A stretch of DNA of 64,000 bases from Heterocephalus glaber. Taxonomy: Eukaryota; Chordata; Mammalia; Rodentia; Bathyergidae. The notes under the pieces are model-generated. The model was given only the letters and a program-made list of their open reading frames with translations, was not told the DNA's origin and ran no database searches. Below, piece by piece: positions 24,241 to 37,022 of the stretch. Both the position numbers and the translations under genes were made by a program. The stretch lies in assembly GCF_000247695.1 (NCBI RefSeq), contig NW_004624776.1, forward strand, positions 13,663,735 through 13,727,734, given 5' to 3'. Position 1 is the first letter of the stretch, and the number at the start of each line of letters is the position of its first letter.

Positions 24241-27057
24241 GAGAGCAAGTCTCCAGGGCACAGCCCTTCACGCACACTACAACTTTGTGCCTGCGCTACC
24301 TATCTTACAACCTTAGACGAAATCAATCAACCACAGCTCTGTGGCCTAGTTACGCTGCTTCCAGGATTCCTGAGGAAGCTTCTGACCAGAAGCAGCACGG
24401 CACACATGACAAGTGTGTTATACTGCGACGTCTAATATGATGAGGTAGAGGCTTCAAGTCAGAGGGAGAAGTTGGCAAGAGAGATGAGAATGTCTGAAAG
24501 CAAATGGCTTCACTTTTGTTTTGTGCCTACATACACAGGATGGTTGGGTACATAAGGCTTCATGGACCAACCAAAGAAGTGAAAGAACATCAACAAGAGC
24601 CTACTGTTCCAGCCCTGGGTGTGTGTACACAGAAATCTGGATAGCTTGGGGAAGGCAGGGAGGGGACGTGGGGGTGGTACAGCAGAGGAGTCACTATTAA
24701 TTTTATGAGAGCTGCTTGTTTATTATTCATGGTTTCCATGAGTATCTCTACCAGGAAAGGCTCTACTCAGTGTGCCACATAAGAGAGGACTTTGTGAATC
24801 AGGGATAGTGACTAGCCATGGTGGAATGTAAACCCCATCTATGAACTCAGCAACAGAATGAGGATTTGAATGTTATACTGGACAAAAGGGTAAAATGATT
24901 CGTGACTGAGAATACAAGGGGCTCAGAGACCCAGAGGGATGGCTAGGATTTAAGTTAACCTGTGCACTCCTGCAGGCCAGCCAAGGTGACGCCCAGCTAG
25001 GCCTCAGGCTAGTCAGGCCGGAATAATGGCCAACACTGAGTCACTGGACTTTCTGTTTTCTGAAAATATTAAAGCAGAAGGGAAATAGAGCTTCTTTTGG
25101 GTTTTTTGATTATATAATAGTACACAATGTTAGGCTTATTGTATAAGTAACATTTCTAGTAGGTTAAAATTATGATTAGCATTTACGAGAGAAAGGGAGA
25201 AAGTGTTTATATGACAGGAAGGCACGCATAAGAGGACAGGCTGAAACCAAAGGCCTTGGCACCAAAAGAGGAAGAGAGTGGGATGGCAAAGGAGCAAGAG
25301 GAAGCTATGGACAGAGAGAAGGGGCGTCTTGTTTGTGCCCATTTGAATTTTCCCACTGTGTCATTTCACATCACCACTAGTAGTTTTCTGACCATAAGAC
25401 TCATCCTATTAGGCTGACCTGAAATAAATTTAGTGAGGTTTCACCAGAATGAGATGAACTAGCCCGAGTCAGAAGAGGGGACATCAGGATACAGTGGAGG
25501 CAGTGAAGGTTGGCATCATCAGTAATTCCTCTTCACAGGCAAGTGGGCCTGAGGTGAAATATGTCCCTTACTGTGAGTGCAGTCACCCTCATTTCACCAG
25601 TCTTCTGTCCCTGAACCTCCTTTTCAGCAAATGAGAATTCTGTGTTCAACTTTTGGTTAAGGGTGGGCTCTAGGAAGATGGTCCCCACTGACTCTAGAGC
25701 TGTTAAATTTCTGCCACCACCTCCTCTGAAATTAGGGATTGTTCCAGGCACCTCAGAATCCTAGGACATGTATCAGCTATGCAGTAGTATGAAGAGTTTG
25801 AATTGGGAGCTAAAAACTTAAATTTGAGTCTCAGGCCAGCCACTTAACAGTGATACAATCACAGCTATGATTCATTAAACACCTCAGCAACCTAAGCCAA
25901 TCCTTTCCGGGTCCGTTTAACACAACCAATATATATTAAGTATCTCCTGAATACTATGTGCAATACTAGGCACCAGGAGCCCAAGAATCTCATTCACAAG
26001 TGCTGAAAATAAACACATTATCCTAAGGACTAGAGGGAAGAAAGATGAAGAGATATCTATTTCCACTGGGGATGGGTCAAGATGTATGTGTAGACTGAGC
26101 CTTTAAGATGGAATACCCTTGAACAGCCTGGAACAAAAGAGCAAGGCTGACTTTCTAAGCAGAGAGCCCACTGCAAGTAGCTTCCCATGTGTGGGAAAGT
26201 TCTTGGTGTATTTTAGGAGAAATCCGAGGGACAGCGTGGTTCGTGCAAAGGTCCCATGGGAGGGCATGTTGTTCGGAGTAAGATGAAAGCTGGGCAGGGC
26301 CAGGTTGTGATGGGCCTCAATGGATGGGCCAGGAAACTTGAACTGGCTTGTGCAGGAGGTGAGGGGTGGCACTCTAAGAGTGAGTTTCAGAAGGAACTGC
26401 CAGGCAACAGGGGAAACTCAGAGGAGGAGCACTGAGTGAGAGAGGTCCGCGTCCAGGCACTGGCATTATCAGGGCCAAGGAGAGGGCCAAGGCAGCAGGG
26501 TAGCATGGACGTAGGGTGTGAATAGGTGTGTTCTGGAGAGGACGGGCATCTGACAGATTATGATAGCCTGAGGGACGAGGGGACTAAAGCCAAGTTGGGA
26601 TTTTTTTTGGCAAGTGAATGGGAAGATGTCTGGACTGGAGTATGGTGGCCAGTAGAGGTCCAGGCTACGATGAAGGGAACCAGGCCCTGCCTAGGTAAGG
26701 CACCTCAGCTCTAACGTGCCTCTGCTTCCTTCTGGGTCTTCCACCACCGCTCCAGCTGCTCCAAACACCCCCACATTTCCCCACACACTCAGCACCAGCA
26801 CACCAGCACACCCCTGGCTCCCAGCCAATCCCAGCACAACTCAATTGATGTGGCTGCAGAACTTGCTTCCTGCCACTCACCAGAGAGAAGATTGCAGCCT
26901 TCATGACATTTTATTGCATCCTTAGCATCATCGGTGCTCAAATCCTGTTAGATATCTCTGACAGTGCACGTGTACTTTGGGAGGAGGCCTGTTCAGCAGG
27001 ATCTTCTTTTGGGAGGTTTTCCAGACGCGTCACCCAGGAAAACAGAACCAATAGGAC
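24241..27057. other. No gene seen
   Basis: Single-copy and old MIR-like DNA (about 25795-25870). No frame above 90 residues and no convincing exon. Confidence 0.5.
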
Positions 27058-27542
27058 TTACAGTACGTAGTCCCCCCTCACCCATGGTTTCATTTTCCAC
27101 AGCTTGTTACCACGGTTAGAAAATAGTAAATGGGGAGTTGCAGAAAGGCACAATTGATCGGTTTTAAATTGTGCACTGTTCTGAGTAGGGCAATGAAGTC
27201 TCTCGCCGTCCTGCACTGTATGGGGATGTAAATCATCTCTTCTTCCAGTGGGTCCACATTTATATGCTGTCATATAGTAACCAATCCCCATTATCAGAGA
27301 GTTGCAGGATCATAGTGCTAGTGTTCAAATGATCCTTATTTTATAAATCAAAGAAATGATGCAAAGGAGGCTTCAGAGCATAAAATGCAGAAGTACCTAG
27401 GACTATGTGGCAGCACCTCAGGGCATATGGAAAAAACATTGTATACATTGGGTTTGGTACTATCTGTGATTTCAGGCATCCACTGGGGGTCATGGAACAT
27501 ATGGAACATATTTCTCACAGATAAGGGGAACTACTATAATTT
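27058..27542 (-). mobile_element. Tigger1/MER2-like element, internally deleted
   Basis: Starts cagtacgtagtcccccctca and ends cagataaggggaactactat, imperfect terminal inverted repeats with TA at the borders. Internal blocks ttttaaattgtgcactgttc, gagtagggcaatgaagtctc and the subterminal ggcatccactgggggtcatg are characteristic. The transposase region is missing apart from scraps. Confidence 0.7.
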
Positions 27543-27554
27543 ATGGGGGGAGAG

Positions 27555-27600
27555 GGATGAAGGAGAGAGGGAGGGAGAGAGAGAGAGAGAGAGAGGAGAG
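27555..27600. repeat. (GA)n microsatellite
   Basis: A GGGA/GA run directly after a Tigger element. Confidence 0.9.
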
Positions 27601-28155
27601 ATCATAAAGGGCTGGCAAGTCAAGTCTGAACCTGGCCAACACAATGGAGACTCAGGTAAATGTTGATATTTCAGTCTTGAGGCTACAATTCTTTCTCTTT
27701 GAGCAAGCTCAGTCTTCATTCTCAAGGCCTTCCATATTATAGAGGGTCATCTACTTTACTCGTGGTTAATGGATTTACATGTTATTTACATCTATAAAAG
27801 AACTTTCCAGCAATAACTAGACTGGTCTTTGATGAAACAACTAGGCATCATAGCCAGGCCAAGTTGACCCATAATATTAGCTATTTCAAGACCCCTACTG
27901 AAGAATTCTCTAGGACTTTTTCAGATTTTGATCCATTCCTACAGTAATCTAGGGAAGTGATACAATTCTTGTCATTTCACACATGAGACTATTGAGCTTC
28001 GTGTAGGTTTAGAGAATTTAGGTCATGACCTCCAGGCATGGGGGTGCCCTACAATAGCATGGAATTCCTGGGCTGTGTATGTGGCCATGGCTCCTTCAGC
28101 AGACAGATGCCCAGGTTAGGTGCACCGAGACTTTGAAAGCCAAGCAGATCTCAGG

Positions 28156-28250
28156 TTTTTGTTTTGTTTTGTTGTGATGTGATGCTGGGGAACTCGGCCT
28201 CTCATAAGCCGGAAAATGCTTTACCCCTGAGCTACAACCCCTGCCTAGCT
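28156..28250 (-). mobile_element. Old ID-like SINE, minus strand
   Basis: Antisense: tgctggggaactcggcctct, ctttacccctgagctacaac; T/G-rich tail at the left. Confidence 0.65.
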
Positions 28251-28254
28251 TGAA

Positions 28255-28415
28255 TCCCAGCACTGCCAACTATGTTCATCTGAGAACAAAGGTCATTTGT
28301 GTAACTTCTTTCTGCCTCAGTTTTCCCATTGTACAATGAAAATCATAAACTTTTCCTATCAGGTGGTTTTAATAATAAAATGGAATATGTAACATGTTGC
28401 CCGGCATGTAGTCAT
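28255..28415 (+). repeat. MIR SINE
   Basis: ttctgcctcagttttcccat, tgtacaatgaaaatcataaa and a distal gttgcccggcatgtag. Confidence 0.7.
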
Positions 28416-28804
28416 CATCCTCTAGATAATAATAACAGCATGAATAATGAGACCTCATCATCAAATCTCAACCACTTTATCTGAAAGAAAATGAAAATAA
28501 CCACTAGTATATCTAAAAGTTGGAGACTGAGAATAAACATTTCAAGTTATGCACAGATCTATGTACAACTGAGGTTATTTCAGAACTTTAATAAGTGGTT
28601 CCACGTGCTTGTTGTTTATCTTTCATCTTCTAATGTCTCTTCACCTACTTCCGTGTGTATGTCTACTCTTTTAGCCCTAAGTTAGTACCATTCTTTTGTG
28701 GTTTTCACAGCATGTTAAATATCTATTGTCCTTTGTTTCCTTAATAGTTAGTCTTTAAGTCCGTGCTTTTTGTTCTGCTTAAATCAGTAGAAGGCAATGC
28801 CCGT

Positions 28805-29008
28805 TACTGAGGGATGGAGCTCAGCTGTCTGGGTTTAAATACCAGCTACTAGCAAGGCATCAGCCTCCCCAGAGGGGCTTCAGCTGCCACATCTGTAAAA
28901 TAGAAATTTTGGCAGCTCCTACCATATAGGGTTACTGTGAAGACTGAATGAGTAAAAATAAGTGAAATGCTTGAAACAGAACCTGGCATATATTAGGTAT
29001 TTGATATA
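28805..29008 (+). repeat. MIR SINE
   Basis: tctgggtttaaataccagct, cacatctgtaaaatagaaat, gggttactgtgaagactgaa, acctggcatatattaggtat. Nearly full length. Confidence 0.75.
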
Positions 29009-29024
29009 CTACTTTTTTTTCTAT

Positions 29025-29230
29025 ATTAGTCGTCATTCCATTGCTGTGAAAAAATACCTGAGATAAACAAAAGAGAAAAGGTTTATTTTGGCTCACAGTA
29101 TCAGAAGTTTCAGTCCATTATCAGCTGGGTCCATTGCTTTTAGGCCTGTGGCAGGGCAGAACATCATGGTGGAAAGGTGTGGGGGAAGAAAGGTGCTCAT
29201 CTCAGGGTAGTCAGGAAGGAGGGAGGGAGG

Positions 29231-29266
<36 letters not shown>

Positions 29267-29492
29267 GACTGGGACCAGATGCAGTTCCAAATGTCACACA
29301 ACTACAATCTCCTCCTTTCACTAGGTCCCACCTTCCATTTCCATCACTTTGCAATAAGGCCGTTGCATTGTCATCTGTCCATGGGTGAATCTACTTGATG
29401 AGATTCAACCTCTCACGATCCAATCACCTTTGAAAGCCTCACTTCTAAACACATGAAAATTTGGGGGGACATTTTAGATCTAAGCCATAACA
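29025..29492 (-). mobile_element. MaLR solo LTR with (GA)n expansion
   Basis: Antisense LTR: tagtcgtcattccattgctg, ttggctcacagtatcagaag, and gggacattttagatctaagc at the end. The GA tract at 29231-29266 lies inside. Confidence 0.8.
29231..29266. repeat. (GA)n microsatellite
   Basis: A GA run with one TA interruption, inside a MaLR LTR. Confidence 0.9.
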
Positions 29493-29726
29493 CTTCCCTA
29501 TGTGTATCATTTTAGCTGTACTAAGCATTTTGTGTGTTTGATTAATTTTACTGATACTAATGAACTGGTACTGCACATGGCCCAGGGATGAGGGAAGCAA
29601 AGGGAGAGAGAGGAGTATGTTGCTGATGAGATGAGATGATATCCAGCTCTCAAAGAATATATCATTCTGGAAAGGTCATGCTACTCTTTAGAAGTAGCAG
29701 ACCCAGTCAAATCATGGTGTATGCTG

Positions 29727-30037
29727 AGTCTGTTCAGGCTGCTATCATGGAAAGGCCTTAGCTGGGGTGTCATAAATAACAGACATGTATTTCTCGGGAT
29801 TTTGGAGGTTGTGAAGTGCAACATTAAAGTGCTGGCAGATTTGGTGTCCAGTGAGAGGCCACTGTGCTCCTGCATGTTGGAAGGGGCAAGGTAGCTTTCT
29901 GAGGTCTCTTTTATAAGAAAGCACTAATCCCACAAATGAGGCAACACACATCTTGACTTTATCCCTCCAAAAGGCCCCATCTCCCTTAGGATTTCAACAT
30001 ATGAATTTTAGGCGGGCATGAACATTCAGCCCGTAAC
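29727..30037 (-). mobile_element. MaLR (MST-like) LTR
   Basis: Antisense: gagtctgttcaggctgctat, gcagatttggtgtccagtga, cccatctcccttaggatttc, ending cattcagcccgtaacac. Directly abuts the next LTR. Confidence 0.7.
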
Positions 30038-30305
30038 ACTGTCTTAGCCCATGTGGGCTGCTATACCAAAGTACCTTAGGCTGATAATTTATAAGCAACA
30101 GAAATTTTATTCTCTTATGGTTATGGAGGTTGAATAGTTCAAGATCAAAGTTCCAATAGATTAGATGTCTAGTGAGGGTCTAGTTTTTCATAGATGGTTT
30201 CATCTGTTGTCCTTGCAGGGTGAAAGGGGTAAATGGGCTCCCTGGACCCCTTTTATAATAATGACACTAATCTCATTCATGATGATGGATATAGACATTC
30301 AGAGC
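30038..30305 (-). mobile_element. MaLR (MST-like) LTR, partial
   Basis: Antisense start tgtcttagcccatgtgggct, aatttataagcaacagaaat, agatgtctagtgagggtcta. The distal part is lost. Confidence 0.65.
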
Positions 30306-30859
30306 ACAGCACACAAGGCATAAACCAGGAACAGGTGGTTTACATGGGACTCAGGTCCTTACATGGTTAAGAACTTGGCACCTCCCCCAAGCCCTACTGT
30401 GCCCCACCTCTCTTGCATATGCACCTGTCATATGTATGTAATGACTTCCTCCTCCTCTGTCTCCTCCTAGAAGGCAGTGAAGACAACCAGCAAGAGGAAT
30501 GATCCACAGTAACTTACAATGAGGAGTGTACATATTTTCTACTTGAAAAGTCACAAATGCCCTCCATGTTGTCAAGTTGCAGTTCTATTTATCTTCTAGG
30601 TTGTGTGGGAAGAGCAGAGATCCTTTAAGAGGATCTAGGCAGGAGGACAGAGTCTAAAAGAAAAGATAATTTTGAAATATTTATGGAGATTGATAGCCAC
30701 TAAAAATGACTGAAAAGTGCCTGGTGAGTATGATGGAAAGAATATGGAGTTTTGAACCATCCTTTGAGGTTTGAACCCCAGCCCAGCTACTTCTGTGTGA
30801 CCAGGGTAACAAAATGGAAATAAATACCTACCATTTATCAAACAAGTATTATTTTTTGA

Positions 30860-30975
30860 AAATATCTGTACATGATCTCACTGAGTGCTAGAAACATCTC
30901 TGGGGCACGTGCACTACTGTTACCCCCATTCTTCTAATGAGAAAACTGAGGCTGAGAAAATACTAAGTGATAGTG
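30860..30975 (-). repeat. MIR/MIR3 fragment, antisense
   Basis: gatctcactgagtgctagaa and ctaatgagaaaactgaggct are the antisense MIR3-type core. Confidence 0.55.
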
Positions 30976-31059
30976 GCGGGTAGAACACAGACTTTCTTCT
31001 ACCATTTGTCAAAGTGGAGACTACTTTTTACAATGCTCGCTAGTACCTACTGAAGGCAA

Positions 31060-31515
31060 AGATATACAAACCCTATGACCCTGCAATGCCACTCCTGTGG
31101 AATATACCCAAAAGAAGTGTGATTTTTTTTCCTACTAAAAGCATGTTCAAGAATGTTCATGGTAGCATCATAACCAAAAGTTTTTTTAAAAATTGAATTG
31201 TCCATCAACAATAGCATAGGGCATGACATTTTCAAACAGTAGACTACATTACAGCATGAAAGAGAATGAACTAATGTTATGCAGAACCGCATGGATGGAT
31301 CTCATACTGTTTAGGAAAGGAAGTCAGATATCAAAGAATATACACCATATGATTCCGTTTATATGAAGTTCAAAAGCAAACAGAAGTAATCCAGGGTGAT
31401 AGAGGTTAGAGTAATGTTTACCCTTGGGGTGGTGGGCACTGCTAACCAGAGAGCACATGAGAGAGGTTTTTGAGGAGCTAGAAATATTCTGCATTTTGAT
31501 TTGAATGGTGGTTAG
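31060..31515 (+). mobile_element. Old L1M 3' end, sense
   Basis: The sense version of the same kind of L1 end: tatgaccctgcaatgccact, tgttcatggtagcatcataa, atccatcaacaatagcat-like sequence, gatggatctcatactgttta, and accatatgattccgtttata. Confidence 0.7.
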
Positions 31516-31534
31516 GTTGATATTATATTTGTTC

Positions 31535-31925
31535 TCTGTGCTATGGAACAAATTGCCACAAACTTAGTGCAGTAAAACAACACATATATATCCTCTCAGT
31601 TTCTGGGAGTTCTTATCTCAGACTCTCAGAAGGCTGCAGTCAAGGTGTGGCCTGGGCTGTGCTCTCATCTGGAAATTCATTTCTTGGTGTTGGCAGAATT
31701 TGTTGTTGGGGGCTGTACAACTGAGAGCCCTAGGTTACTTTACCCAGCCCTCAGTGTATCTCTACCATTAGTCTGCTAAGACAGGATCTTATACAACACA
31801 GAATAATCACATCAGGGACAGCCTATCACTGGCCTTGTTCTGTGGGTAGTACTCATTGCAGACTTCGCGTTCAGGAAGAAGGGTTACACGAAGGCATTAA
31901 CACCACTTGGTGGGCATCCTGTTAG
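31535..31925 (-). mobile_element. MLT1-like LTR, partial
   Basis: Antisense: attgccacaaacttagtgca, tcaaggtgtggcctgggctg, tgtacaactgagagccctag. Diverged. Confidence 0.6.
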
Positions 31926-31927
31926 GT

Positions 31928-31954
31928 CCTCTCTCTCTCTCTCCCTCTCTCTCC

Positions 31955-31989
<35 letters not shown>
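31928..31989. repeat. (CT)n(CA)n compound microsatellite
   Basis: An interrupted CT/CCCT run followed by (CA)8. Confidence 0.95.
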
Positions 31990-33557
31990 CCTCACTCACT
32001 TGGATGCAAAATGTAAGATTTATATGCTTCACAACATCTAAGTTATATCTCAATTTAAAAACCCTGAGGCTAAGTCACATGACTACCAAGTTGCTGAGAT
32101 AGGCTTATAATTCAGCTGTTTGCTTCCACAACCTGTGCAGATTGAACAAAGTAAAGCCAACAGTATGGCTCAGTGAATGGCAGCTATCACAGTGGTGATG
32201 AGCCATTTCGGTTTCACTGCTTGTAAATATTACCAGTTTCATTCTGAAACATGTTCAGGTTCAGGGGGCAGTTTGTGTATCTCAATAAAGCAAAGCTAGA
32301 AGGGGCCAGAAACTGAGTTTCTAAAGGCTATTCCAGTTGACTTTGGTCAGATGTATTCCTTCACCACTGTTTGCTTAAACTTTCCAAAATACAACTCCAT
32401 CATTTCAGTTCATTCTCCCAGCACATCCCTTTGTTACCCCACACCCCACTACCTAGGTCTACAGGTATGGTGTGAATGTCCCTTAGTGAATGAATGTTCT
32501 GATCTGTGCTGTAACCCTCCGTTTTAAGATTACCCACATCATCATTGTCCCCTTAACATGTCCTCCATTATTAAAAGGCTCCTTACAGGTAAACAGTGAA
32601 TCATCTTGTTCTCTCCCATCTGTTCTTCTGCATGTTTGAAGTTGGTGAGGAAAGAAAAGAATTAACTTGGGTTTTTAAATGGAAGAGTTTGATCAGGGGT
32701 GAAACTCAAAACAGGCTATGTGATCCATCTGAAATGATGGTTGTGGGCTATGGTGGTTATGAGGTGTTTGCTTAGAATTTTAAAGTTAAAAGGAATTATT
32801 GTTTTAAGTACAAAACATAAAAATCAACCAAAAAGAACTGGCAGTGTGCCTAGATCATTAGATCCCTGATTTTGAGAACTGGTTTTTATTTATATTTTGT
32901 TTTACATATAACATTCTTTATGTATATACTTTTAAGCACATCACAATAATTAGCAGTGTATTATTATTATTTTGATCATTTTATCTATCACCTACTGTGA
33001 GCCTAATACTATGAAAAATCCCAAAGTAAACAAAGTTTTAAAAATTACTGCCCTCAAAGAGTACGTGGTCTTTCTGGTGCAAAAAAACAGAGATGTGTCC
33101 CAGATCTGATGGTGTTAGAAAATATAAAGTACTTAATGCTACCAAAGAAAGTCAAGAAAGGGGTCAAAGAGGTGAACTTGAGGTGAGCATTTATAAAGAC
33201 CATACAGTTCATAGGCCCTGCATGTATATGTACTCTCAGCAGCTATTTTTATCTCATATTCTCTACAAGTCAGGCAAGTCTTGACTATGTGCATAGTTTA
33301 TCTCCTTTAATCCTGCCACAATGCAGGGTATTACTATTTCTTTATTATAGATACAGAAGGGACAGTCCCAAGGCCACCCAGATAGCAAAAGTGAAACATG
33401 GATTCTGTCTAAGATTCGTCTGTCTTTAAGGCCAGTGCTCCAACCCAAGGACAGAAATTCTGTCCCTGAAGAACACTAAGAGCATATGTACTGTGTAAAA
33501 ATGAAGGGATCCAAGTGATAAAACAAAAAATGTTAGATGAGGGTGTCAACCATCAAA

Positions 33558-34061
33558 TATTTTTTCCTTAAATTCTTTTATTGGAATATTTTAGGTGTAC
33601 AATACGTTTACATTTATCATTGGGTGTTTGTACCTGTACATGATGTATCTTGGTTCTTATTTTTTCCCCATTACTGTGGGCCTTTCACCCCTTCCACCCT
33701 TCCCTATTTACATAGATTTCATTCTTTTTTTTTTTCTTTTCTCATAATTTTTCCTTTCCCTTCTTTCCTTTCCCCTTCCCCTCCCGCCACCCCTACCCAT
33801 TTTGGCCTTTTCTTCCTATTTCAAATTATCTATTATTCATTTTAATCATTTTAATCCTTATTTACACTCTCAGTTTCTCACACTAGAGAAACTATTCCGT
33901 ATTTCCACATGTGTGTCCTATTTATTTCACTTAAAAGTATGGCCTCAATATGCACCCATTTAGCTATAAATGACTCTAGTTTCTAGTTCTTTATGGCTGA
34001 GTAGTGCTCCATTTTATAAAAAAAAACAACCCACATCTTCTTTATCCAGTTTCCAGTTGAT
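33558..34061 (-). mobile_element. 5'-truncated L1 3' end (G-rich subfamily), copy 3
   Basis: The reverse complement of the same 3' end, extending further 5' (to atctagtttccagt-like ORF2-end sequence). Flanked by a perfect 12-bp target duplication tcaaccatcaaa (33546-33557 and 34062-34073). The C/T-rich block at 33725-33800 is the antisense view of the polypurine tract. Confidence 0.9.
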
Positions 34062-34195
34062 TCAACCATCAAAATTTAATAAAGAAGACAGGACTGTGGG
34101 AGGTACTTGAGTACAGCAAACAGAAAGTCTGCTGGTGGAGAACTGCTTTAGAAAAGCCCTCCTCCTCTGTGCCAGCGGGAAGGGGGCTGGGGGCT

Positions 34196-34565
34196 GTGTT
34201 AGCTTTCTGCCACTGTGACAAAATACCTGAGATAAGTCAACTTAAAAGAAGAAAGGTTTCTTTTGGCTCATAGTTTCAGAGGCTTCAGTACCCGGCCCCC
34301 TGGCCCCATTGCTTTGGGACTGTGGCCCCACATCACATCATGGCCAGAGTGTGTGGCAGCGGAAGCCTGTGCGCTTTGTAGTGATCTGAAAGCAAAGAGA
34401 GAGGGGAAAGGTTTGGATCCCAACTTGCAGGGCGCATCCCCAGTGACCCAACTTCCTCCTATCGGGCCCTACCTCCCAAAGGCTCTGCCACCTCCCAAGG
34501 GCACCGCAGGCTGGGGATCAGGACATCAACACAGGGCCCTCTGGGGGACATTCAAGATCCAACTA
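34196..34565 (-). mobile_element. MaLR solo LTR
   Basis: Antisense: tgttagctttctgccactgt, gacaaaatacctgagataag, ttggctcatagtttcagagg, ending near cattcaagatccaactatgg. Confidence 0.8.
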
Positions 34566-34689
34566 TGGCGGAGGCCACAGGGCCTTCGGAACAGTGCTGG
34601 GATTCAGTAGTGTGGAGACAGAATCGCCACTGTCTGTCTCCCCCACAACCCCAATGGTTTTGCATGAATTCTGGCCTGTAGGTCAGAAA

Positions 34690-35325
34690 GCTGGGGGCCA
34701 TCTGTTTTTCACTGCAGTAAAATATACACAACATAAGATTTGCCATCTTAACCGTTTTTAAGTGTGCACATTGGTGGCGTTCAGTGCATTCACATTTTGT
34801 GCAACTTTCACCACCATCCGTCTCCAGAACGTTTTTCATCTCGCAAAAGTGAATCTCTGTATCCACTAAACAGCCCCCCATCTCCTGTCCTCTCGTCCCC
34901 TGGAAACTCCCATTCTACTTTTGATCTCTTAAACTTGACTACTCCAGGTATACCATGTAGGCAGGATCACACAGTGTGTGTTTTTTTGCTTATGGCTTAT
35001 TCCACCCTTGATAATGTCTTCAAGTTCGTTCATGTTACAGCATGTGCTGGAATGTCTTCCTTTTTAAGGCTGATTAATATCTCTTTGTATGTACATGTCA
35101 CATTTTTTTAACCCATTTATCCACCCACAGACACATGAGTTCCTTCCACCCTTGGCAATTTTGCACAATGCTGCAATGAGCCTAGTGTGTAAGTACGTGT
35201 TCCAGTCCCTGTTTTCAGTTCTTTTCAGTATACCTCCAGAAGCCAAATTCTGGGTCATATGGAGAGTCTATTTTTAATTCTTTGAAGACTCACCATTCTG
35301 TTTTCCACAGAGGCTGTAAGAACAG
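34690..35325 (-). mobile_element. Old L1M 3' end, antisense
   Basis: Antisense landmarks aagatttgccatcttaaccg, tttcaccaccatccgtctcc, aaggctgattaatatctctt and gttttccacagaggctgtaa, the same family as the copy at 22.5 kb. Confidence 0.8.
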
Positions 35326-35477
35326 CGTTGCACTGCTTATTGTCTCTTTTCCAAGGCTGCTCTGCCCACCTGTGTCCCTCCAAGCCCCAGGATGAAAGCA
35401 TCCCTTTCTCTGGGCAGAGGGGCTAACCCTGCACATTGCAACCCAGAGCTGGCTCTCAGAATCCCCCACTACCAATG

Positions 35478-35675
35478 CTCTTTCGTGGTTCTGGGGATAG
35501 AACACAGGGGTACTCTACTGGTGAATGAGCTAAATCTCCAGTGCCTTTTCCAAATTTATTTTTTAACTTTTAAGACAGGGTCTCACTAAGTTGCCTAAGT
35601 GGAACTGGAACTTGTAATCCTCCTAGTCTCCCAGGGCGCTGGGATCAGAGGCATGCACCATCGTGCCCAACTTCT
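35478..35675 (-). mobile_element. B1+ID dimeric SINE, minus strand
   Basis: ID half: gttctggggatagaacacag, gagctaaatctccagtgcct. B1 half: aagacagggtctcactaagt, ggcatgcaccatcgtgccca. Confidence 0.8.
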
Positions 35676-36346
35676 GTGCTTTCTAGACCCAGTGGCCTTG
35701 GTGCCCTTTCAGGACAAAAGGCAAGGACAATGCTTTCCTCTCCCTGCCCAAATCATATGGACTCTTCTTACTCTCCCCAGATAGATTCTTCTGTATTAGG
35801 ATAATTTGATACATTCCAAACGTTATTCTGTCATTCCAGGAAGCTTCAAGTTAGGGGATATCTGCTCTAAGAAACTATGGGATAAAAGATGGCCAACTCA
35901 ACTTCTCCATTCTAATCACTAAAGACAGCCACTATTTATTGAGTATGTGACCATGAGCCAGGCACCGAGATAGGATTTTACATACATTGTCATACTCCAT
36001 CTTCCCCATAGTGCATTGCTCATCTCAGGTGAGGAACTGATCACAGCGAGGCTAAGGAATGTTCCTGATACCACACAAGGAATGTTCTCTCCCACAGAGC
36101 TAACAAGAGGAAGAGGCTCATGATCTTGGGTCTTCTAACGCAGGGACAGTTGCGGGCCAACTAACCTCCCTTCCTTCCCCTCCCACCTTCACAATCAAAC
36201 TCCACACTGGAGACTAATGGATGAATATAAAATGGCAGCAATACTACTGACAAAACCAACTGGAGGATGTAAGCACAATTCTTAGTCATAGTCTCTGAGT
36301 TTCCTTTTCCCCTCTGCCAGGTCCAAATGTCAATTACTGTCTCCAG

Positions 36347-36433
36347 GGGCTGGGGATTTAGCTCAGTGGTTTTGCCACCTGCTGCGCAAGCATAAGGACC
36401 CGAGTTCGATCCTCAGTACCAAAAAAAAAAAAA
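36347..36433 (+). mobile_element. ID-type SINE, plus strand, young
   Basis: gggctggggatttagctcag, then gcgcaagcataaggacccga and ttcgatcctcagtacc with an uninterrupted A tail. A 15-bp duplication with two mismatches (36332-36346, 36434-36448). Confidence 0.9.
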
Positions 36434-36829
36434 AATTACTATCTTCAGATGAGAGACTGGTCTGTGGCATTAAAGTTGACCCCAGACTGCTCTCTGCAGC
36501 ATTGTGGGTGGAAAGGTCAATAGAGCATGAACCTTCTGTGCAGTTAATAAGTTAGTAAATTAGGTTGGTCATTGCACATGCACCAGTGGGTTTCTCATCC
36601 AGTCAGTAGAGGCTGGGGTGGAGTCTGGAATTGTTTTTGTGTAAAAGATCCTCAAAGGAAAAAACCTAAAATGTGGAGAAAAGAATTTCCCTTTCTCCCT
36701 GGTCCCTCCTGAGAAGCCCTTGCTGAATGGAGGCAGATGGAAGCTTTCAGCAGACTGAGTACAGCTGTGCTTCTCCTAAACTTTGGAGGGACCCACAGTA
36801 CTTCTTTCTTCAGTGCTTCAAAGCAGAAG

Positions 36830-37022
36830 CAAGAGGCTGAATCTTGGCTCCATAGCTGACTAGTTGTGTACCCTTAGATAACTCATTTAAACTCTCCAAA
36901 CTCCGTTTTCCTCATCTACAAAATGTGAATGAGAATAGTATCCAAAGAATTGTTCCCAGGCTTTAAGGAGATAATGAATGTAAAGCACATAGTGTATTAA
37001 ACATTCAGTAAATATTAAGAGA
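36830..37022 (+). repeat. MIR SINE
   Basis: tgactagttgtgtaccctta, ttttcctcatctacaaaatg, taatgaatgtaaagcacata. Confidence 0.75.

Noticed and set aside
24425..24455. let-7-like string (gatgaggtagaggctt)
   Set aside because: Matches only the seed; no hairpin partner found nearby.
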